This document shows, piece after piece, positions 1 through 9,993 of a DNA stretch of 64,000 nt. The translations under genes and the position numbers were made by a program. The notes under the pieces were generated by a model. That model had not been told where the DNA came from. It searched no databases and saw only the letters and a program-made list of their open reading frames with translations. Numbering within the stretch: position 1 is the first letter of the stretch; the number at the start of each line of letters is the position of its first letter. The DNA is from Paenibacillus sp. 37 (lineage in GTDB: Bacteria > Bacillota > Bacilli > Paenibacillales > Paenibacillaceae), in contig NZ_CP043761.1 of the NCBI RefSeq assembly GCF_008386395.1, positions 1,488,001 through 1,552,000 on the forward strand, written 5' to 3'.

Positions 1-1385
1 AGGGCAGTGCGAAGCTGTCGGATGGTCTGCAAAGTGCCGTTCAGGGCAGCGGGACACTGGCAACAGGCTTGCAATCGGCTGTAGATGGCAGCTCCAAGGT
101 TGCTGATGGTGCACAGGGCGTAGCCGTCGGATTGAAACAGCTTGCTGCATCGAACCCCGAACTGGCCGAAAATGCGGATGTACAGAAACTGCTTGCGGCA
201 AGTGAAGCTGTTGCGGATGGCAGTGCACAACTGCATGAAAGCGAGCAGAAACTTGCGCAGGGTGCAGATCAGCTGCATCAGGGTAACCAGCAACTGGCTG
301 CGGGCGCAACCGAGCTTCATGGAGGTCAGGAGCAACTTCTGGCTGGTGCGAACCAACTGGTAGATGGTCAGCAGCAATTACTAGCTGGTGCCGGACAGCT
401 TAGTCAAGGAGGAGCGAAGCTCTCCGATGGTCTGAAGCAGTTCAGCGGCAAATTGGGTGATGCTGCAAGTGGCGGTACATTGCTTGCAGATGGTGCCAAG
501 CAGCTGGGCTCAGGGACAACGGCTTTGCAAACGGGTGTAGGTAAACTCAGTGGTGGCGTTAATTCACTAACCGATGGTTCCAAGCAACTGGGTGATGGCG
601 CTGGCAAACTGGCTGACGGTCTTACCGAGCTAAAAGATGGCTCAGGTGAACTGGCAACCAAGCTGAATGATGCCGCTCAGAAAACATCTGAAGTTAAGAA
701 AACGGATGATGTGGTGAACATGTTCGCTGAACCTGTAAACTCCTCGGAGAACACAGCAGAGAACGTGAGCAATTATGGTACAGGATTGACACCGTTCTTC
801 CTGTCGATTGGTCTGTTTGTGGGATCATTGATTTCCACGATTGTATTGAAAATGCGGGAAACGTCCGTACCGGGTGCAACAGGCTGGAATCGTTTTGTCA
901 GCCGGACACTGGTATTTGGCTCCGTGAGTATTTTCCAATCGGTTATTGTGGCAAGTTTCATGTTATATGGTCTTGGACTGGAGACGCACAGCGTAGGGCT
1001 GTTCTATCTGTTTACCATTATTACAGGGCTGACCTTCATGTTGATCGTTCAGGCACTTGTAACCTGGCTGGATCTGCCTGGACGTTATGTTGTCATTCTG
1101 CTTCTGGTCTTCCAGCTTGCGGCTAGTGCAGGGACCTTCCCGGTAGAACTGATTCCATCATGGCTTCAAGCATTTAGCCCTTGGTTGCCAATGACACACA
1201 GCATTATGGGCTTCAAAGCCGTGGTATCGAGTGGTAATCTAGATGTGATGTGGCATCAGGCAGGAATTCTTAGCATCTATGCAGGTGTATCCATCCTGCT
1301 GACGCTTGCTTACTTCCTTTGGAATGGCAGACGTCCGAAAAAAGAAGTCGAACAGGCTGATTCTGGTCAAGTTGTGACGGCATAA
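1..1385 (+). CDS. YhgE/Pip-family membrane protein, C-terminal part (5' end outside window)
   Basis: The reading frame is open from the window edge, so the start lies upstream; about 460 residues are visible. The first ~225 residues are short glycine/leucine repeats of the type L-x-x-G-x-x-x-L (many DG and QL pairs), which suggest an extended or coiled extracellular stalk. The rest holds about five or six hydrophobic segments ending in a short charged tail, like an ABC-2-type permease. This architecture is typical of the YhgE/Pip (phage infection protein) family, whose members act as phage receptors or in envelope export. The exact role here is unknown. A terminator hairpin follows. Confidence 0.85.
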   Translation, partial: GSAKLSDGLQSAVQGSGTLATGLQSAVDGSSKVADGAQGVAVGLKQLAASNPELAENADVQKLLAASEAVADGSAQLHESEQKLAQGADQLHQGNQQLAAGATELHGGQEQLLAGANQLVDGQQQLLAGAGQLSQGGAKLSDGLKQFSGKLGDAASGGTLLADGAKQLGSGTTALQTGVGKLSGGVNSLTDGSKQLGDGAGKLADGLTELKDGSGELATKLNDAAQKTSEVKKTDDVVNMFAEPVNSSENTAENVSNYGTGLTPFFLSIGLFVGSLISTIVLKMRETSVPGATGWNRFVSRTLVFGSVSIFQSVIVASFMLYGLGLETHSVGLFYLFTIITGLTFMLIVQALVTWLDLPGRYVVILLLVFQLAASAGTFPVELIPSWLQAFSPWLPMTHSIMGFKAVVSSGNLDVMWHQAGILSIYAGVSILLTLAYFLWNGRRPKKEVEQADSGQVVTA

Positions 1386-1476
1386 GTCGAACCTGATCTT
1401 CAGCAGGGTCATATTTTTGAAAAAAAACTTTATTTTCTTGTAGTGAAATTATGCAATATAGTAGTCAAATAGTGCA

Positions 1477-1516
1477 AATAGCCTGTGACCCCAAAAAGGG
1501 GTTGCAGGCTATTTTG
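1477..1516 (+). terminator. Rho-independent terminator after the YhgE-like gene
   Basis: A 16-bp nearly perfect stem (AATAGCC... / ...GGCTATT, two mispairs) closes over an A5 loop and is followed by TTTTG. It lies about 90 nt after the stop codon. Confidence 0.8.
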
Positions 1517-1634
1517 TATACAAATGCATAGAGAAGTAAAGTTTCGCTGGCTTAAGCAGTGAAAATTTGGTGGGATTATGGATAAACCTAGGCTGTACAT
1601 GGAACGATTTTCTTCTGTCAGCAATTTAATTCAG

Positions 1635-1777
1635 TTGTACTCTGGCTTAAAAAGTGTATAATTATTCGAAAAAGAGATGAATTTAAACGTCACTACTGTA
1701 AAGCTGTACTGCAAAACATTTCTTATCAGAGGTATTAAAAAGTTTAAATTGCGCTGATGTTAGGTCGGTGTTAAAAT
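1635..1777 (+). promoter_or_regulatory. Two candidate sigma-A promoters in the long gltB upstream region
   Basis: The gene-free stretch between the YhgE-like gene and gltB is about 670 nt. It holds TTGTAC-N16-TATAAT (1635-1662) and TTGCGC-N17-TAAAAT (1749-1777). Either would give gltB an untranslated leader of roughly 275-390 nt. No riboswitch or T-box motif was recognised in that leader; a small palindrome GACAG-N7-CTGTC near 1922 is all that stands out. Confidence 0.5.
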
Positions 1778-2057
1778 AATAGAACTATATCAAAAAAACG
1801 TCGCTCCATTTCAGTAGTCGTGCCAGCGGCTGCGTGTTGATTTATACAGGCTGTTTGCCGGATCGTCCGGATCAGCTCATCTCATTTAATGGCTTCTGCC
1901 CAATAGCAGGCATTATTTTTGACAGTCTCATGCTGTCCCCTCTTCTATCTAGCAGGCTCTATCGCAAGCGAAAGGCCAGCTCCTCCCGTTTCATTGTTGC
2001 CTGTTGCCTATGTTCTTGATCTTTCCGAAATACTTCATTATAGAAAGGTTGCGTTCC

Positions 2058-5000
2058 ATGAGACACATCGGATTACCTCCAAAACAGGGTCTGTATGACC
2101 CGCAGTTCGAAAAAGACGCATGCGGAATGGGTTTTGTTGCCAACATCAAAGGAGTACCTTCACACGATATCGTTAGTCAGGCACTGACCATGCTCAGTAA
2201 CATGGAGCACCGTGGAGGACAGGGAAGTGAACCAAATTCCGGTGACGGAGCAGGTATCCTGATTCAGATCCCACATCGCTATTTTGCACAGGAAGCGGAA
2301 CGTCTTGGTTTTGCATTGCCTGAACAGGGTTTCTATGGCGTAGGGATGTTGTTCATGTCCCAAGACCCTGCCATCCGTAGTGCACATGAAGAGAGCCTTA
2401 AGAAGATTATTGAAGAAGAAGGACAGACGTTCCTGGGTTTCCGGGATGTTCCTACTTTTGATGAAATGCTTGGCCGTTCTGCACTTGCAGCGAAACCTTA
2501 TGTACGTCAGGTGTTCATTGGAAGATCAGCAGATGTGAAGGATGAGCTTGGATTCGAGCGTAAGCTGTATGTTATTCGCAGACGTGCTGAGCTGGCTATT
2601 CGTTATTCGGCAGATGAAGCAGAAGGCGGTTCATTCTACCTTCCAAGCTTGTCTTGTCGCAAAATTGTATATAAAGGCATGCTGACAACGGAACAGGTGG
2701 GAGAGTTCTATTTGGATCTGCAGCAAGACCTTGTTGAATCGGCTATTGCACTTGTGCATTCCCGTTTCAGTACAAACACCTTCCCGAGCTGGGAACGTGC
2801 CCACCCGTATCGCTTCATGATCCACAACGGTGAGATCAACACGATGCGTGGTAACGTGAACTGGATGCATGCTAGACAGTCCTTGTTCGAGAGCGAGTTG
2901 TTCGGTAACGACATCGCGAAAGTAAAACCGGTCATCAATCCAGACGGTTCGGATACAGCCATGTTTGATAACACACTGGAGTTCCTGTATCTGAGCGGCC
3001 GTTCTCTGCCACACGTGGCCATGATGATGGTTCCTGAACCTTGGAGCACGGATGAGGGAATGGACCCTGCCAAAAAGGCATTTTATGAATATCACAGCAC
3101 GATGATGGAGCCTTGGGATGGACCAGCAGCAATGGCCTTTACAGATGGTTTGCAAATTGGTGCAACACTTGACCGTAACGGCTTGCGTCCAGCTCGTTAT
3201 TATGTAACCAAGGATGACCGTATTATCCTGTCCTCAGAAGTTGGGGTACTTGATATCGCACCGGAAGAGATCCTGTACAAAGATCGTCTGCGCCCAGGTC
3301 GGATGTTGCTTGTGGATACACAAGAAGGCCGCATCATCGCGGATGAGGAAGTAAAAGCAATCATTGCAGCCGAGAATCCGTATCAGGATTGGCTTGATGA
3401 GCATTTGATGGATCTGAGCGAGTTGCCGGAAGCACCGGAACTTCCTGATCCAAAACATGATAACGTGACCCAGCTTCAGCTGGCATATGGTTATACATTT
3501 GAAGAACTGCGTAAAATCCTGGAGCCCATGGCAACAACAGGTATGGAAGCTACGGGTTCGATGGGTTATGATGCACCGCTGGCTGTGCTGTCGGATCGTC
3601 CGCAGCGTCTGTACAACTACTTTAAACAGATGTTCGCCCAGGTAACCAATCCGCCAATCGATGCAATCCGTGAAGAGATTGTAACGTCTACGGCAACAAC
3701 CATTGGACCTGAGCGCAACTTGTTGAATCCAGAACCGGAGAGCTGTCGCCAGATCCGTCTGGATACACCGGTATTGTCGAATGAAGACTTTGCGAAGATT
3801 CGCCATGTGCGTCGCCCAGGCTTCCGCTCCATGACGATTCCAATCTTCTTCACCGCTGCGGAAGGAGCAGAAGGACTTCGCAAAGCGATGGATTTGCTCT
3901 TCGAAGCTGCGGACCGTGTCATCGACAAAGGTCATAACATTCTGATCCTGTCTGACCGCGGTGTGGACGCAGAGAATGCTGCCATTCCTGCATTGCTTGC
4001 TGTAGCAGGTCTGCATCACCATCTGATTCGCCAGGGAACCAGAACAAAAGTCAGCATTATGCTCGAATCGGCAGAACCGCGTGATATTCACCACTACGCG
4101 TTGTTGCTGGGTTACGGTGTAAGTGCGGTGAACCCTTATCTGGCCTTTGAAACGCTGGATGACATGATTCAGCAAGGGTTGCTGCGTGGTATCTCGCATG
4201 AGAAAGCAGTGAAAAACTACATTAAAGCAGCTACCAAAGGCGTTACTAAAGTGTTGTCCAAAATGGGGATTTCTACGATTCAATCGTATCGTGGAGCTCA
4301 AATCTTTGAAGCGGTAGGTCTGAAATCAGACTTCGTTGACCGTTACTTTACCTGGACACCTTCCCGTATCGGTGGAATTGGGTTGGAAGAAGTGGCAGCC
4401 GAAGCGTTGACACATCATAACCGTGCCTTTACGGAAAAAGACGGTAACGATAAAGTATTGGATTCCGGTGGGGATTATCAATGGCGTAACGACGGAGAAG
4501 AGCATCTGTTCAATCCGCAAACCATTCATACCCTGCAACATGCGGTACGCACTGGGGATTACAAGCTGTATAAAAAATATTCCAAACTTGTACAAGGTGA
4601 GAATGATCAACTGTTGACCATTCGCTCCATGCTGAAACTGAAACCAGTTGGAGATTCCATTCCACTCGAAGAAGTTGAATCCGTAGAAGATATCATGCGT
4701 CGTTTCAAAACAGGTGCAATGTCCTTCGGTTCGATCAGTAAAGAGGCGCATGAAGATCTTGCCATTGCTATGAACCGTGTTGGAGGTAAATCCAATACCG
4801 GTGAAGGTGGAGAAGATCCGGCTCGCTTCATTAAAGATAGCAACGGGGATTCCCGTCGCAGTGCGATTAAACAGGTCGCATCCGGACGTTTTGGTGTTAC
4901 TTCCAACTATCTGGTTAATGCCGACGAGATTCAGATCAAAATGGCACAGGGAGCTAAACCAGGTGAAGGCGGACAACTGCCAGGACGTAAAGTGTATCCT

Positions 5001-6656
5001 TGGGTTGCTGAAGTCCGTGGTTCAACACCAGGTGTAGGTCTGATCTCGCCTCCACCGCATCACGATATCTACTCGATCGAAGATCTGGCAGAGTTGATCT
5101 ATGACTTGAAAAATGCCAATCCGCGTGCTGAGATTAACGTGAAGCTTGTATCGGAAGTGGGCGTGGGTACCATCGCAGCTGGTGTAGCCAAAGGCCGTGC
5201 CGATATCATCCTCGTCAGCGGATATGACGGTGGTACAGGTGCATCACCGCAAGGTTCGATTCGCCACGCAGGTATGCCTTGGGAACTAGGTCTTGCAGAG
5301 ACACATCAAACGCTGATGCTGAACAATCTCCGTGACCGTGTTGTCCTCGAAACAGACGGTAAAATGCTTAACGGCCGTGACTTGGCGATTGCAGCCTTGC
5401 TTGGAGCAGAAGAGTATGGTTTCTCTACAGCACCGCTCGTTGCACTTGGCTGTATCATGATGCGTGTCTGTCAAATGGATACCTGTCCGGTTGGTGTAGC
5501 GACACAGAATCCGGAATTGCGTAAAAATTATATGGGTGATCCAGCTCATGTGGTTAACTTCATGCGATTTGTTGCTGAAGATGTGCGTGAGATCATGGCT
5601 GATCTTGGTTTCCGTACGATTCAGGAGATGGTCGGACGTACAGATTGCCTCGAAACGGTAGAAGCCGTAGATCACTGGAAGAAAAAAGGTGTGGATCTGT
5701 CTGTATTGCTGCACGTGCCTGAAATGCCGGAAGGCTCTGCACGTTACCGCACACAGCATCAGAATCACCAATTGGAAGAAACGCTGGATATGCAACAATT
5801 GCTGCCACTGGCACAGTCTGCTATTGAATCCGGTCAACCGGTTGAAGCGGTGCTTCCAATTACAAACGTTAACCGTGCAGTAGGTACCATTTTGGGTAGT
5901 GAGATCACACGCAAATATGGACTCGCAGGATTGCCTGAAGATACGGTTAAATTCAAATTTGTCGGCTCTGCCGGACAAAGCTTTGGGGCCTTTGTACCTA
6001 AAGGTATGACCTTGACCGTTGAAGGGGATTCCAATGACTACGTAGGTAAAGGACTGTCCGGAGGTAAACTGATCGTGATGCCTTCTCCGAAAGCAACGTT
6101 TGAGGCGGAAGATAATATCATTATCGGTAACACGGCTCTCTACGGAGCAACAAGCGGCGAAGCGTATATCCGTGGTATTGCGGGTGAGCGATTTGCTGTA
6201 CGTAACTCGGGCGCCAAAGTAGTCGTTGAAGGGGTAGGCGACCATGGTTGTGAGTATATGACAGGTGGACGTGTCGTTGTACTGGGCGATACAGGTCGTA
6301 ACTTTGCAGCAGGGATGTCCGGAGGTATTGCCTATGTGTATGATCCGGAAGGCACATTCCTGAAACGTTGTAATCTGGAAATGGTTCTTTTGGAGCGTAT
6401 CGAAGATGTGGCAGAAAGTGCAGATCTGCGAGGCATGATTCAACGTCATGTTGCCAATACAGGAAGTGCTGTCGGTCAGCGCGTTCTGGATAACTGGCAA
6501 GATGCGCTGAATCAGTTCGTTCGGGTTATTCCGAAGGACTTCAAACGTATGACAGAACAGATCGAACGGATTCAGGCAACAGGTTTGACTGGAGACGCAG
6601 CGCTGCTTGCAGCGTTTGAAGCGAATATGCGTGAACTTGCACGTGCTGGAGGTTAA
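2058..6656 (+). CDS. gltB: Glutamate synthase [NADPH-type], large subunit
   Basis: The GOGAT alpha subunit transfers the glutamine amide to 2-oxoglutarate to make glutamate in the cytoplasm. The start is placed at the ATG that puts the catalytic cysteine at residue 22 (KDAC-G), the usual position after propeptide removal; this gives 1532 aa, normal for the family. Domains in order are a class-II glutaminase (to ~430), a central domain, the FMN-binding synthase barrel (~800-1190) and a GXGXG beta-helix (~1260-1500). The 3Fe-4S cysteines are visible as C1132, C1138 and C1143 (CIMMRVC...DTCPVG). The small subunit gene gltD is not adjacent; a strong terminator follows directly. Confidence 0.97.
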   Translation: MRHIGLPPKQGLYDPQFEKDACGMGFVANIKGVPSHDIVSQALTMLSNMEHRGGQGSEPNSGDGAGILIQIPHRYFAQEAERLGFALPEQGFYGVGMLFMSQDPAIRSAHEESLKKIIEEEGQTFLGFRDVPTFDEMLGRSALAAKPYVRQVFIGRSADVKDELGFERKLYVIRRRAELAIRYSADEAEGGSFYLPSLSCRKIVYKGMLTTEQVGEFYLDLQQDLVESAIALVHSRFSTNTFPSWERAHPYRFMIHNGEINTMRGNVNWMHARQSLFESELFGNDIAKVKPVINPDGSDTAMFDNTLEFLYLSGRSLPHVAMMMVPEPWSTDEGMDPAKKAFYEYHSTMMEPWDGPAAMAFTDGLQIGATLDRNGLRPARYYVTKDDRIILSSEVGVLDIAPEEILYKDRLRPGRMLLVDTQEGRIIADEEVKAIIAAENPYQDWLDEHLMDLSELPEAPELPDPKHDNVTQLQLAYGYTFEELRKILEPMATTGMEATGSMGYDAPLAVLSDRPQRLYNYFKQMFAQVTNPPIDAIREEIVTSTATTIGPERNLLNPEPESCRQIRLDTPVLSNEDFAKIRHVRRPGFRSMTIPIFFTAAEGAEGLRKAMDLLFEAADRVIDKGHNILILSDRGVDAENAAIPALLAVAGLHHHLIRQGTRTKVSIMLESAEPRDIHHYALLLGYGVSAVNPYLAFETLDDMIQQGLLRGISHEKAVKNYIKAATKGVTKVLSKMGISTIQSYRGAQIFEAVGLKSDFVDRYFTWTPSRIGGIGLEEVAAEALTHHNRAFTEKDGNDKVLDSGGDYQWRNDGEEHLFNPQTIHTLQHAVRTGDYKLYKKYSKLVQGENDQLLTIRSMLKLKPVGDSIPLEEVESVEDIMRRFKTGAMSFGSISKEAHEDLAIAMNRVGGKSNTGEGGEDPARFIKDSNGDSRRSAIKQVASGRFGVTSNYLVNADEIQIKMAQGAKPGEGGQLPGRKVYPWVAEVRGSTPGVGLISPPPHHDIYSIEDLAELIYDLKNANPRAEINVKLVSEVGVGTIAAGVAKGRADIILVSGYDGGTGASPQGSIRHAGMPWELGLAETHQTLMLNNLRDRVVLETDGKMLNGRDLAIAALLGAEEYGFSTAPLVALGCIMMRVCQMDTCPVGVATQNPELRKNYMGDPAHVVNFMRFVAEDVREIMADLGFRTIQEMVGRTDCLETVEAVDHWKKKGVDLSVLLHVPEMPEGSARYRTQHQNHQLEETLDMQQLLPLAQSAIESGQPVEAVLPITNVNRAVGTILGSEITRKYGLAGLPEDTVKFKFVGSAGQSFGAFVPKGMTLTVEGDSNDYVGKGLSGGKLIVMPSPKATFEAEDNIIIGNTALYGATSGEAYIRGIAGERFAVRNSGAKVVVEGVGDHGCEYMTGGRVVVLGDTGRNFAAGMSGGIAYVYDPEGTFLKRCNLEMVLLERIEDVAESADLRGMIQRHVANTGSAVGQRVLDNWQDALNQFVRVIPKDFKRMTEQIERIQATGLTGDAALLAAFEANMRELARAGG

Positions 6657-6706
6657 TAACTTCCTTGTTCAAACGTATAAGTGCATGAACAGGTTGTATT
6701 AAGAAT

Positions 6707-6756
6707 AATAGGAGCAATATGGTTGCCATCCCGGCACCATATTGCTCCTATTTTGC
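6707..6756 (+). terminator. Terminator after gltB
   Basis: A perfect 16-bp inverted repeat (AATAGGAGCAATATGG and its complement) encloses a GC-rich loop and runs into TTTTG. It marks gltB as monocistronic at its 3' end. Confidence 0.9.
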
Positions 6757-6886
6757 TTTCGACAAAATTAGAACCCCTTCAAAAAACGTTATCGCCATGA
6801 GACGACAACATCAAGGAACTTTCTCAAGTATAATAAGGCTAGTTTTGGAGGGCAGGGAAAGTATAAAGATAAGAGAGGTTAGCGGA

Positions 6887-7042
6887 ATGAATATGAAGCA
6901 TCCAAACAGGGACGATCGTAGGCCGACAGGTAAACAAGTCGAAGCAACCCAGATGGACATCATGAAGGTTTTACTGCAATGCGGAATCGACCCGGAGCGT
7001 TGGAACCATTTCGTATCCTCCGTCAACAACAAGCGTCCTTGA
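6887..7042 (+). CDS. Small hypothetical protein (51 aa)
   Basis: A 51-residue basic, hydrophilic ORF beginning MNMKHPNRDDRR and ending VNNKRP. The start is the ATG preceded by a GAGAGGTTAGCGG Shine-Dalgarno-like stretch; longer versions of the frame would run back through the gltB terminator and are not credible. A TATAAT sits at 6829-6834, so it may have its own promoter. The central part (QMDIMKVLLQCGIDPERWNHFV) looks like a folded amphipathic segment. No family was recognised. A hairpin shared with the convergent XRE gene follows. Confidence 0.6.
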   Translation: MNMKHPNRDDRRPTGKQVEATQMDIMKVLLQCGIDPERWNHFVSSVNNKRP

Positions 7043-7083
7043 CACAATAGACAAGCATGGAATGAAAGGGAATTAAGACACAA

Positions 7084-7133
7084 AAAAAGCCCAGAAGCCA
7101 GAGATGTTATCTCTCGGGAACTGGGTCCTCTTT
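7084..7133. terminator. Convergent terminator between the small ORF and the XRE gene
   Basis: Nested stems GCCCAG/CTGGGT and CCAGAGAT/ATCTCTCGG lie between the two converging genes. On the minus strand the stem is followed by an uninterrupted T7 run; on the plus strand by TCCTCTTTTC. Confidence 0.7.
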
Positions 7134-7139
7134 TCGGGT

Positions 7140-7508
7140 TTAGTCCATACTGCGTTCCATTCGGACAAACGCAATAAAACGACGTGCCTCTTCTTCTGTT
7201 AAAGACTTCCCATCAATCATCAGATCGAAGCGTTCCAACACTTCCTTATCCGACAACTCCAAGGTATCAACGAATTCACGTACATCTTCATCCATCACAA
7301 CATCGCTTTGCTTTGTACGTCCTATAAGATAATCAATAGACACCTCAAAGATGTCAGCAAGTCTCGTTAACACTTCGAAATCCGGTTTACGACGGTTCTT
7401 CTCGTAGTGGGAGAGAGCAGCTCTGGTAATATGAATGGAGCTCGCAAGTTCTTCTTGAGTAAGTCCCCGCTGTTCCCGTAATTCAGCAATGCGATTTCCG
7501 TAGCTCAT
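7140..7508 (-). CDS. XRE-family helix-turn-helix regulator
   Basis: A 122-aa protein. Residues ~6-62 form a typical HTH_3 domain (RIAELREQRGLTQEELA ... ALSHYEKNRRKPDFEVL ... YLIGRT), and the ~60-residue C-terminal part is acidic and helical, perhaps for dimerisation. RBS GGGGGAAATAGCTT lies upstream of the ATG. It is divergent from the putative PilZ-like gene and sits at the edge of the exopolysaccharide locus, a place where SinR-like XRE regulators are often found, so a role in EPS or biofilm control is plausible but inferred. The intergenic region carries a palindromic candidate operator. Confidence 0.9.
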   Translation of the reverse strand: MSYGNRIAELREQRGLTQEELASSIHITRAALSHYEKNRRKPDFEVLTRLADIFEVSIDYLIGRTKQSDVVMDEDVREFVDTLELSDKEVLERFDLMIDGKSLTEEEARRFIAFVRMERSMD

Positions 7509-7698
7509 AAGCTATTTCCCCCTGAACGACATCAAATATATATTGAAACAATCCTGAGCCAAGTGTTTGATCAGGGCAGCTTTCCTGCAAAAGAGTAACT
7601 CCTCATGTGTTTCCTTTAACTCATTTCCATTTGTAAATAGGTCTGTCTAAGGACATCTCAAATTGTCGTAAATCAAAAGAACCATGTCCAAATACCGC

Positions 7699-7753
7699 TT
7701 GACATGATACGTATTGTATCGTAAATTGGACGTATGGAGTTACAAAATGTATC
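7699..7753 (+). promoter_or_regulatory. Sigma-A promoter with paired GATAC-N5-GTATC operator sites
   Basis: TTGACA-N17-TAAATT (7699-7727) points toward the 7857 gene. A perfect palindrome GATAC-GTATT-GTATC fills most of the spacer (7706-7720), and a second copy with one mismatch, GTTAC-AAAAT-GTATC (7739-7753), lies 33 bp downstream, about three helical turns. The rest of the ~350-nt divergent intergenic region shows nothing else recognisable. Confidence 0.7.
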
Positions 7754-7856
7754 ATTTGGAATATTTTAAGTATCTCCTTGTTGCCTGAACCATATACCTG
7801 TGAGAAGGAAGTGGAGGCAGTCCATGTAGGCTAATCCATTCTAAAGGAATGAAACC

Positions 7857-8291
7857 ATGTATTCAATAATTCAGGAATGGGCTGATATGAAATTAAATGT
7901 CCATATGTACATTCAGGAGTTTCAAGGGAAAATGGTAGACCGCAAAAGACGCCCTGTTCTGTTACTTGGAATGGACACTCAAGCAATCACCTTCCTGAGC
8001 GACCTGAACTTGCCGGTATCATCAGAAATGCTCATTGGTTTGGATGTTGAAGATCAACATGTATGTGTACGACTTCACGCAAGGTTGCAATGGAAACAGC
8101 CCTTCGGAGAGCTCACAATGTATCATTCAAACTTGCATATTCAGCACGAACAGAAACTATATATAACTGGACAGTTAAACACAATGCTTACTGAAGTTCA
8201 GTTTCCCACGGTTTCCCGTTTTCAGTATGAAAAGGCAACAGAACAAAAGGCTCTGCAGGAACCCTATCATTACATTGATTTCACCATATAA
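7857..8291 (+). CDS. Hypothetical protein, possibly a divergent PilZ-like domain
   Basis: A 144-aa soluble protein with RBS AAAGGAATG before the ATG. The stretch from ~residue 28 (VDRKRRPVLLLGMDTQAITF) to ~95 alternates beta-like segments in the order expected for a PilZ domain: a basic RxxxR-like patch, then a D-x-x-x-x-F in place of the usual D/N-x-S-x-x-G. Because that loop is not canonical, c-di-GMP binding is uncertain. It stands between the XRE regulator and the EPS operon and has a strong, apparently regulated promoter. It could equally be an unrelated small beta protein. Confidence 0.55.
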   Translation: MYSIIQEWADMKLNVHMYIQEFQGKMVDRKRRPVLLLGMDTQAITFLSDLNLPVSSEMLIGLDVEDQHVCVRLHARLQWKQPFGELTMYHSNLHIQHEQKLYITGQLNTMLTEVQFPTVSRFQYEKATEQKALQEPYHYIDFTI

Positions 8292-8446
8292 TTCCAAGTC
8301 GATTCTTAACATTTTCTGAACAAAACATGTACTTAACGCCATTTTACTATATTTCATAGCGTTATGCATTAGTTCTTTAACACCAAAAGCATTTGCGCAA
8401 TGAATAAAGGGGCGAGGGGGCTCATACTATTTCAGGAAGTTTGGAT

Positions 8447-9205
8447 ATGGTTGAAATGCACTGCCACATATTATCCGGCCTGGATGATGGTCCTGTTCGA
8501 ATGGAGCAGTCCGTTGCGATGGCTGAGAAGGCGGCAGCCTCAGGAATTACCTCCATTATTGCTACTCCGCATCACCTGAACGGGCAATACAACAATGAAC
8601 CGATGGTGGTCAATCAGGCCGTGAACCTGCTTCACGCAGAACTTCGCAAACGCAACATTCGCCTGGAGATCCGTCCCGGACAGGAGATCAGGGTGCATGA
8701 CAACCTGATTGGAGACTTATATGCAGGAAAGTGCTGCACACTCGCCGGAAGTCGTTACATGTTGCTGGAACTGCCCTTTGGTCATATTCCCTCACAGTTC
8801 CCCAGGATACTGCATGAATTACGAATAGCGGGAATTACCCCTATTATTGCTCATCCGGAACGTAATCGTGTCATTTTGAAGAAGCCAAGGTTGTTGGCTG
8901 ATTACTTGAGTCAAGGCGGACTATGTCAGCTCACAGCTCAATCTTTCACTGGGCTTTTCGGACGGAAAGTTCGGCAGTGGTGTTTTCATTTTTGCAAAGA
9001 AAACGGGTTTCATTTCATTTCATCAGATGCACATGATACGTGCAAAAGGACATTTGCCATAAGTGAAGGAGAGCGGGCTATCGAGCGTCGATTTGGAGCT
9101 GAAGCCGTTAAGCGGCTGGCAGAGAATGCGTCGCACATTCTATCGAATTCGTGTCTGGTCACAGAACGCTGGAAACCTCGCAAATGGCTACTGTCCATCT
9201 GGTAG
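8447..9205 (+). CDS. CpsB/CapC-type protein-tyrosine phosphatase (PHP fold)
   Basis: A manganese-dependent tyrosine phosphatase of the polymerase-and-histidinol-phosphatase fold; such enzymes dephosphorylate the cognate EPS tyrosine kinase. The metal-binding motifs are all present: HCH near residue 5, ATPHH (~42), GQEI (~80), AHPERN (~140) and SDAHD (~195). The start is the ATG 7 nt after AGGAAG, giving 252 aa, normal for YwqE/EpsC-like proteins. It opens the EPS gene series, ahead of its presumed kinase and adaptor, and about 155 nt after the preceding gene. Confidence 0.93.
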   Translation: MVEMHCHILSGLDDGPVRMEQSVAMAEKAAASGITSIIATPHHLNGQYNNEPMVVNQAVNLLHAELRKRNIRLEIRPGQEIRVHDNLIGDLYAGKCCTLAGSRYMLLELPFGHIPSQFPRILHELRIAGITPIIAHPERNRVILKKPRLLADYLSQGGLCQLTAQSFTGLFGRKVRQWCFHFCKENGFHFISSDAHDTCKRTFAISEGERAIERRFGAEAVKRLAENASHILSNSCLVTERWKPRKWLLSIW

Positions 9206-9243
9206 TTACATAGGATAGATCACAACGTATAGGAGGAATGAAA

Positions 9244-9993
9244 GTGGAACTGAAAGGATATTTTCGACTCTTACAAAAGAAACTGTGGTTGATTGTTGCA
9301 ATTGCTTTGATAGCCGGTGTGGGTGCAGGGGTCAAAAGCATTTTCTTCACCCAGCCCATCTATGAAGCAAGTTCCAAACTGATCGTGAACCAGACTTCTA
9401 ACGTTCAAGGCCAGGCGATGATGGACTTCAGCATGATCCAAACCAATATCAAACTCATTAACTCATACAGAGAAATTATTAAATCTTCCGCCATTATGGA
9501 TAAAGTCGCTACTACGTATCCAGACCTGGGCTTAACCTCTGCTCAGCTCATGAACAGCACCTCCGTCTCTACAGCCAGCGAATCCCAAGTGATGAGCATA
9601 ACTGTACAAGGGACTACCTACGAAAAAGCCGCCAAAACGGTCAATGCCATCTCCAACGTGTTCCAATCTCAAATCCCCCTAATCATGAAAATCGATAATG
9701 TGGCTATCCTCAGTGAAGCAAAAGTGGATAGTAACGCATCTCCAATCAATATGAAAACCACATTAAGCATCATTGTCAGTCTGTTCGCAGGTCTTGTGCT
9801 CGCGATTGCACTTGTATTCCTGATGGATTATCTGGATGACACATTCAAATCCGAAAGCGAACTTGAAAAAGAACTGGGCCTGCCTGTGCTTACGGTTATA
9901 TCCAAAATGAAAAAAGATGATCTGAAAAATACGAAAAATTACGTATCTCAACAGAAAGTGGGGGATGGCAAATATGTCGCGGCTAACCAATGA
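9244..9993 (+). CDS. Wzz-type polysaccharide co-polymerase / kinase adaptor (YveK/EpsA-like)
   Basis: A membrane adaptor that controls EPS chain length and activates the partner tyrosine kinase. It has an N-terminal transmembrane segment (~14-34), a ~140-residue extracytoplasmic domain and a second transmembrane segment (~172-196) leading to a cytoplasmic tail (DYLDDTFKSESELEKELGLPVL) typical of the family. AGGAGG is only 1 nt from the upstream ATG but 7 nt from the GTG at 9244, which is therefore preferred (249 aa). It overlaps the kinase gene, consistent with translational coupling. Confidence 0.93.
   Translation: MELKGYFRLLQKKLWLIVAIALIAGVGAGVKSIFFTQPIYEASSKLIVNQTSNVQGQAMMDFSMIQTNIKLINSYREIIKSSAIMDKVATTYPDLGLTSAQLMNSTSVSTASESQVMSITVQGTTYEKAAKTVNAISNVFQSQIPLIMKIDNVAILSEAKVDSNASPINMKTTLSIIVSLFAGLVLAIALVFLMDYLDDTFKSESELEKELGLPVLTVISKMKKDDLKNTKNYVSQQKVGDGKYVAANQ

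Noticed and set aside
1..680. CRISPR or DNA-level tandem repeat
   Set aside because: The periodicity is at protein level (L-x-x-G repeats of a YhgE/Pip stalk) with diverged codons.
1834..2019. Small ORF in the gltB leader
   Set aside because: No ribosome binding site, and it overlaps the gltB leader; the GltB N-terminal extension from 2004 was also rejected because Cys22 fixes the start at 2058.
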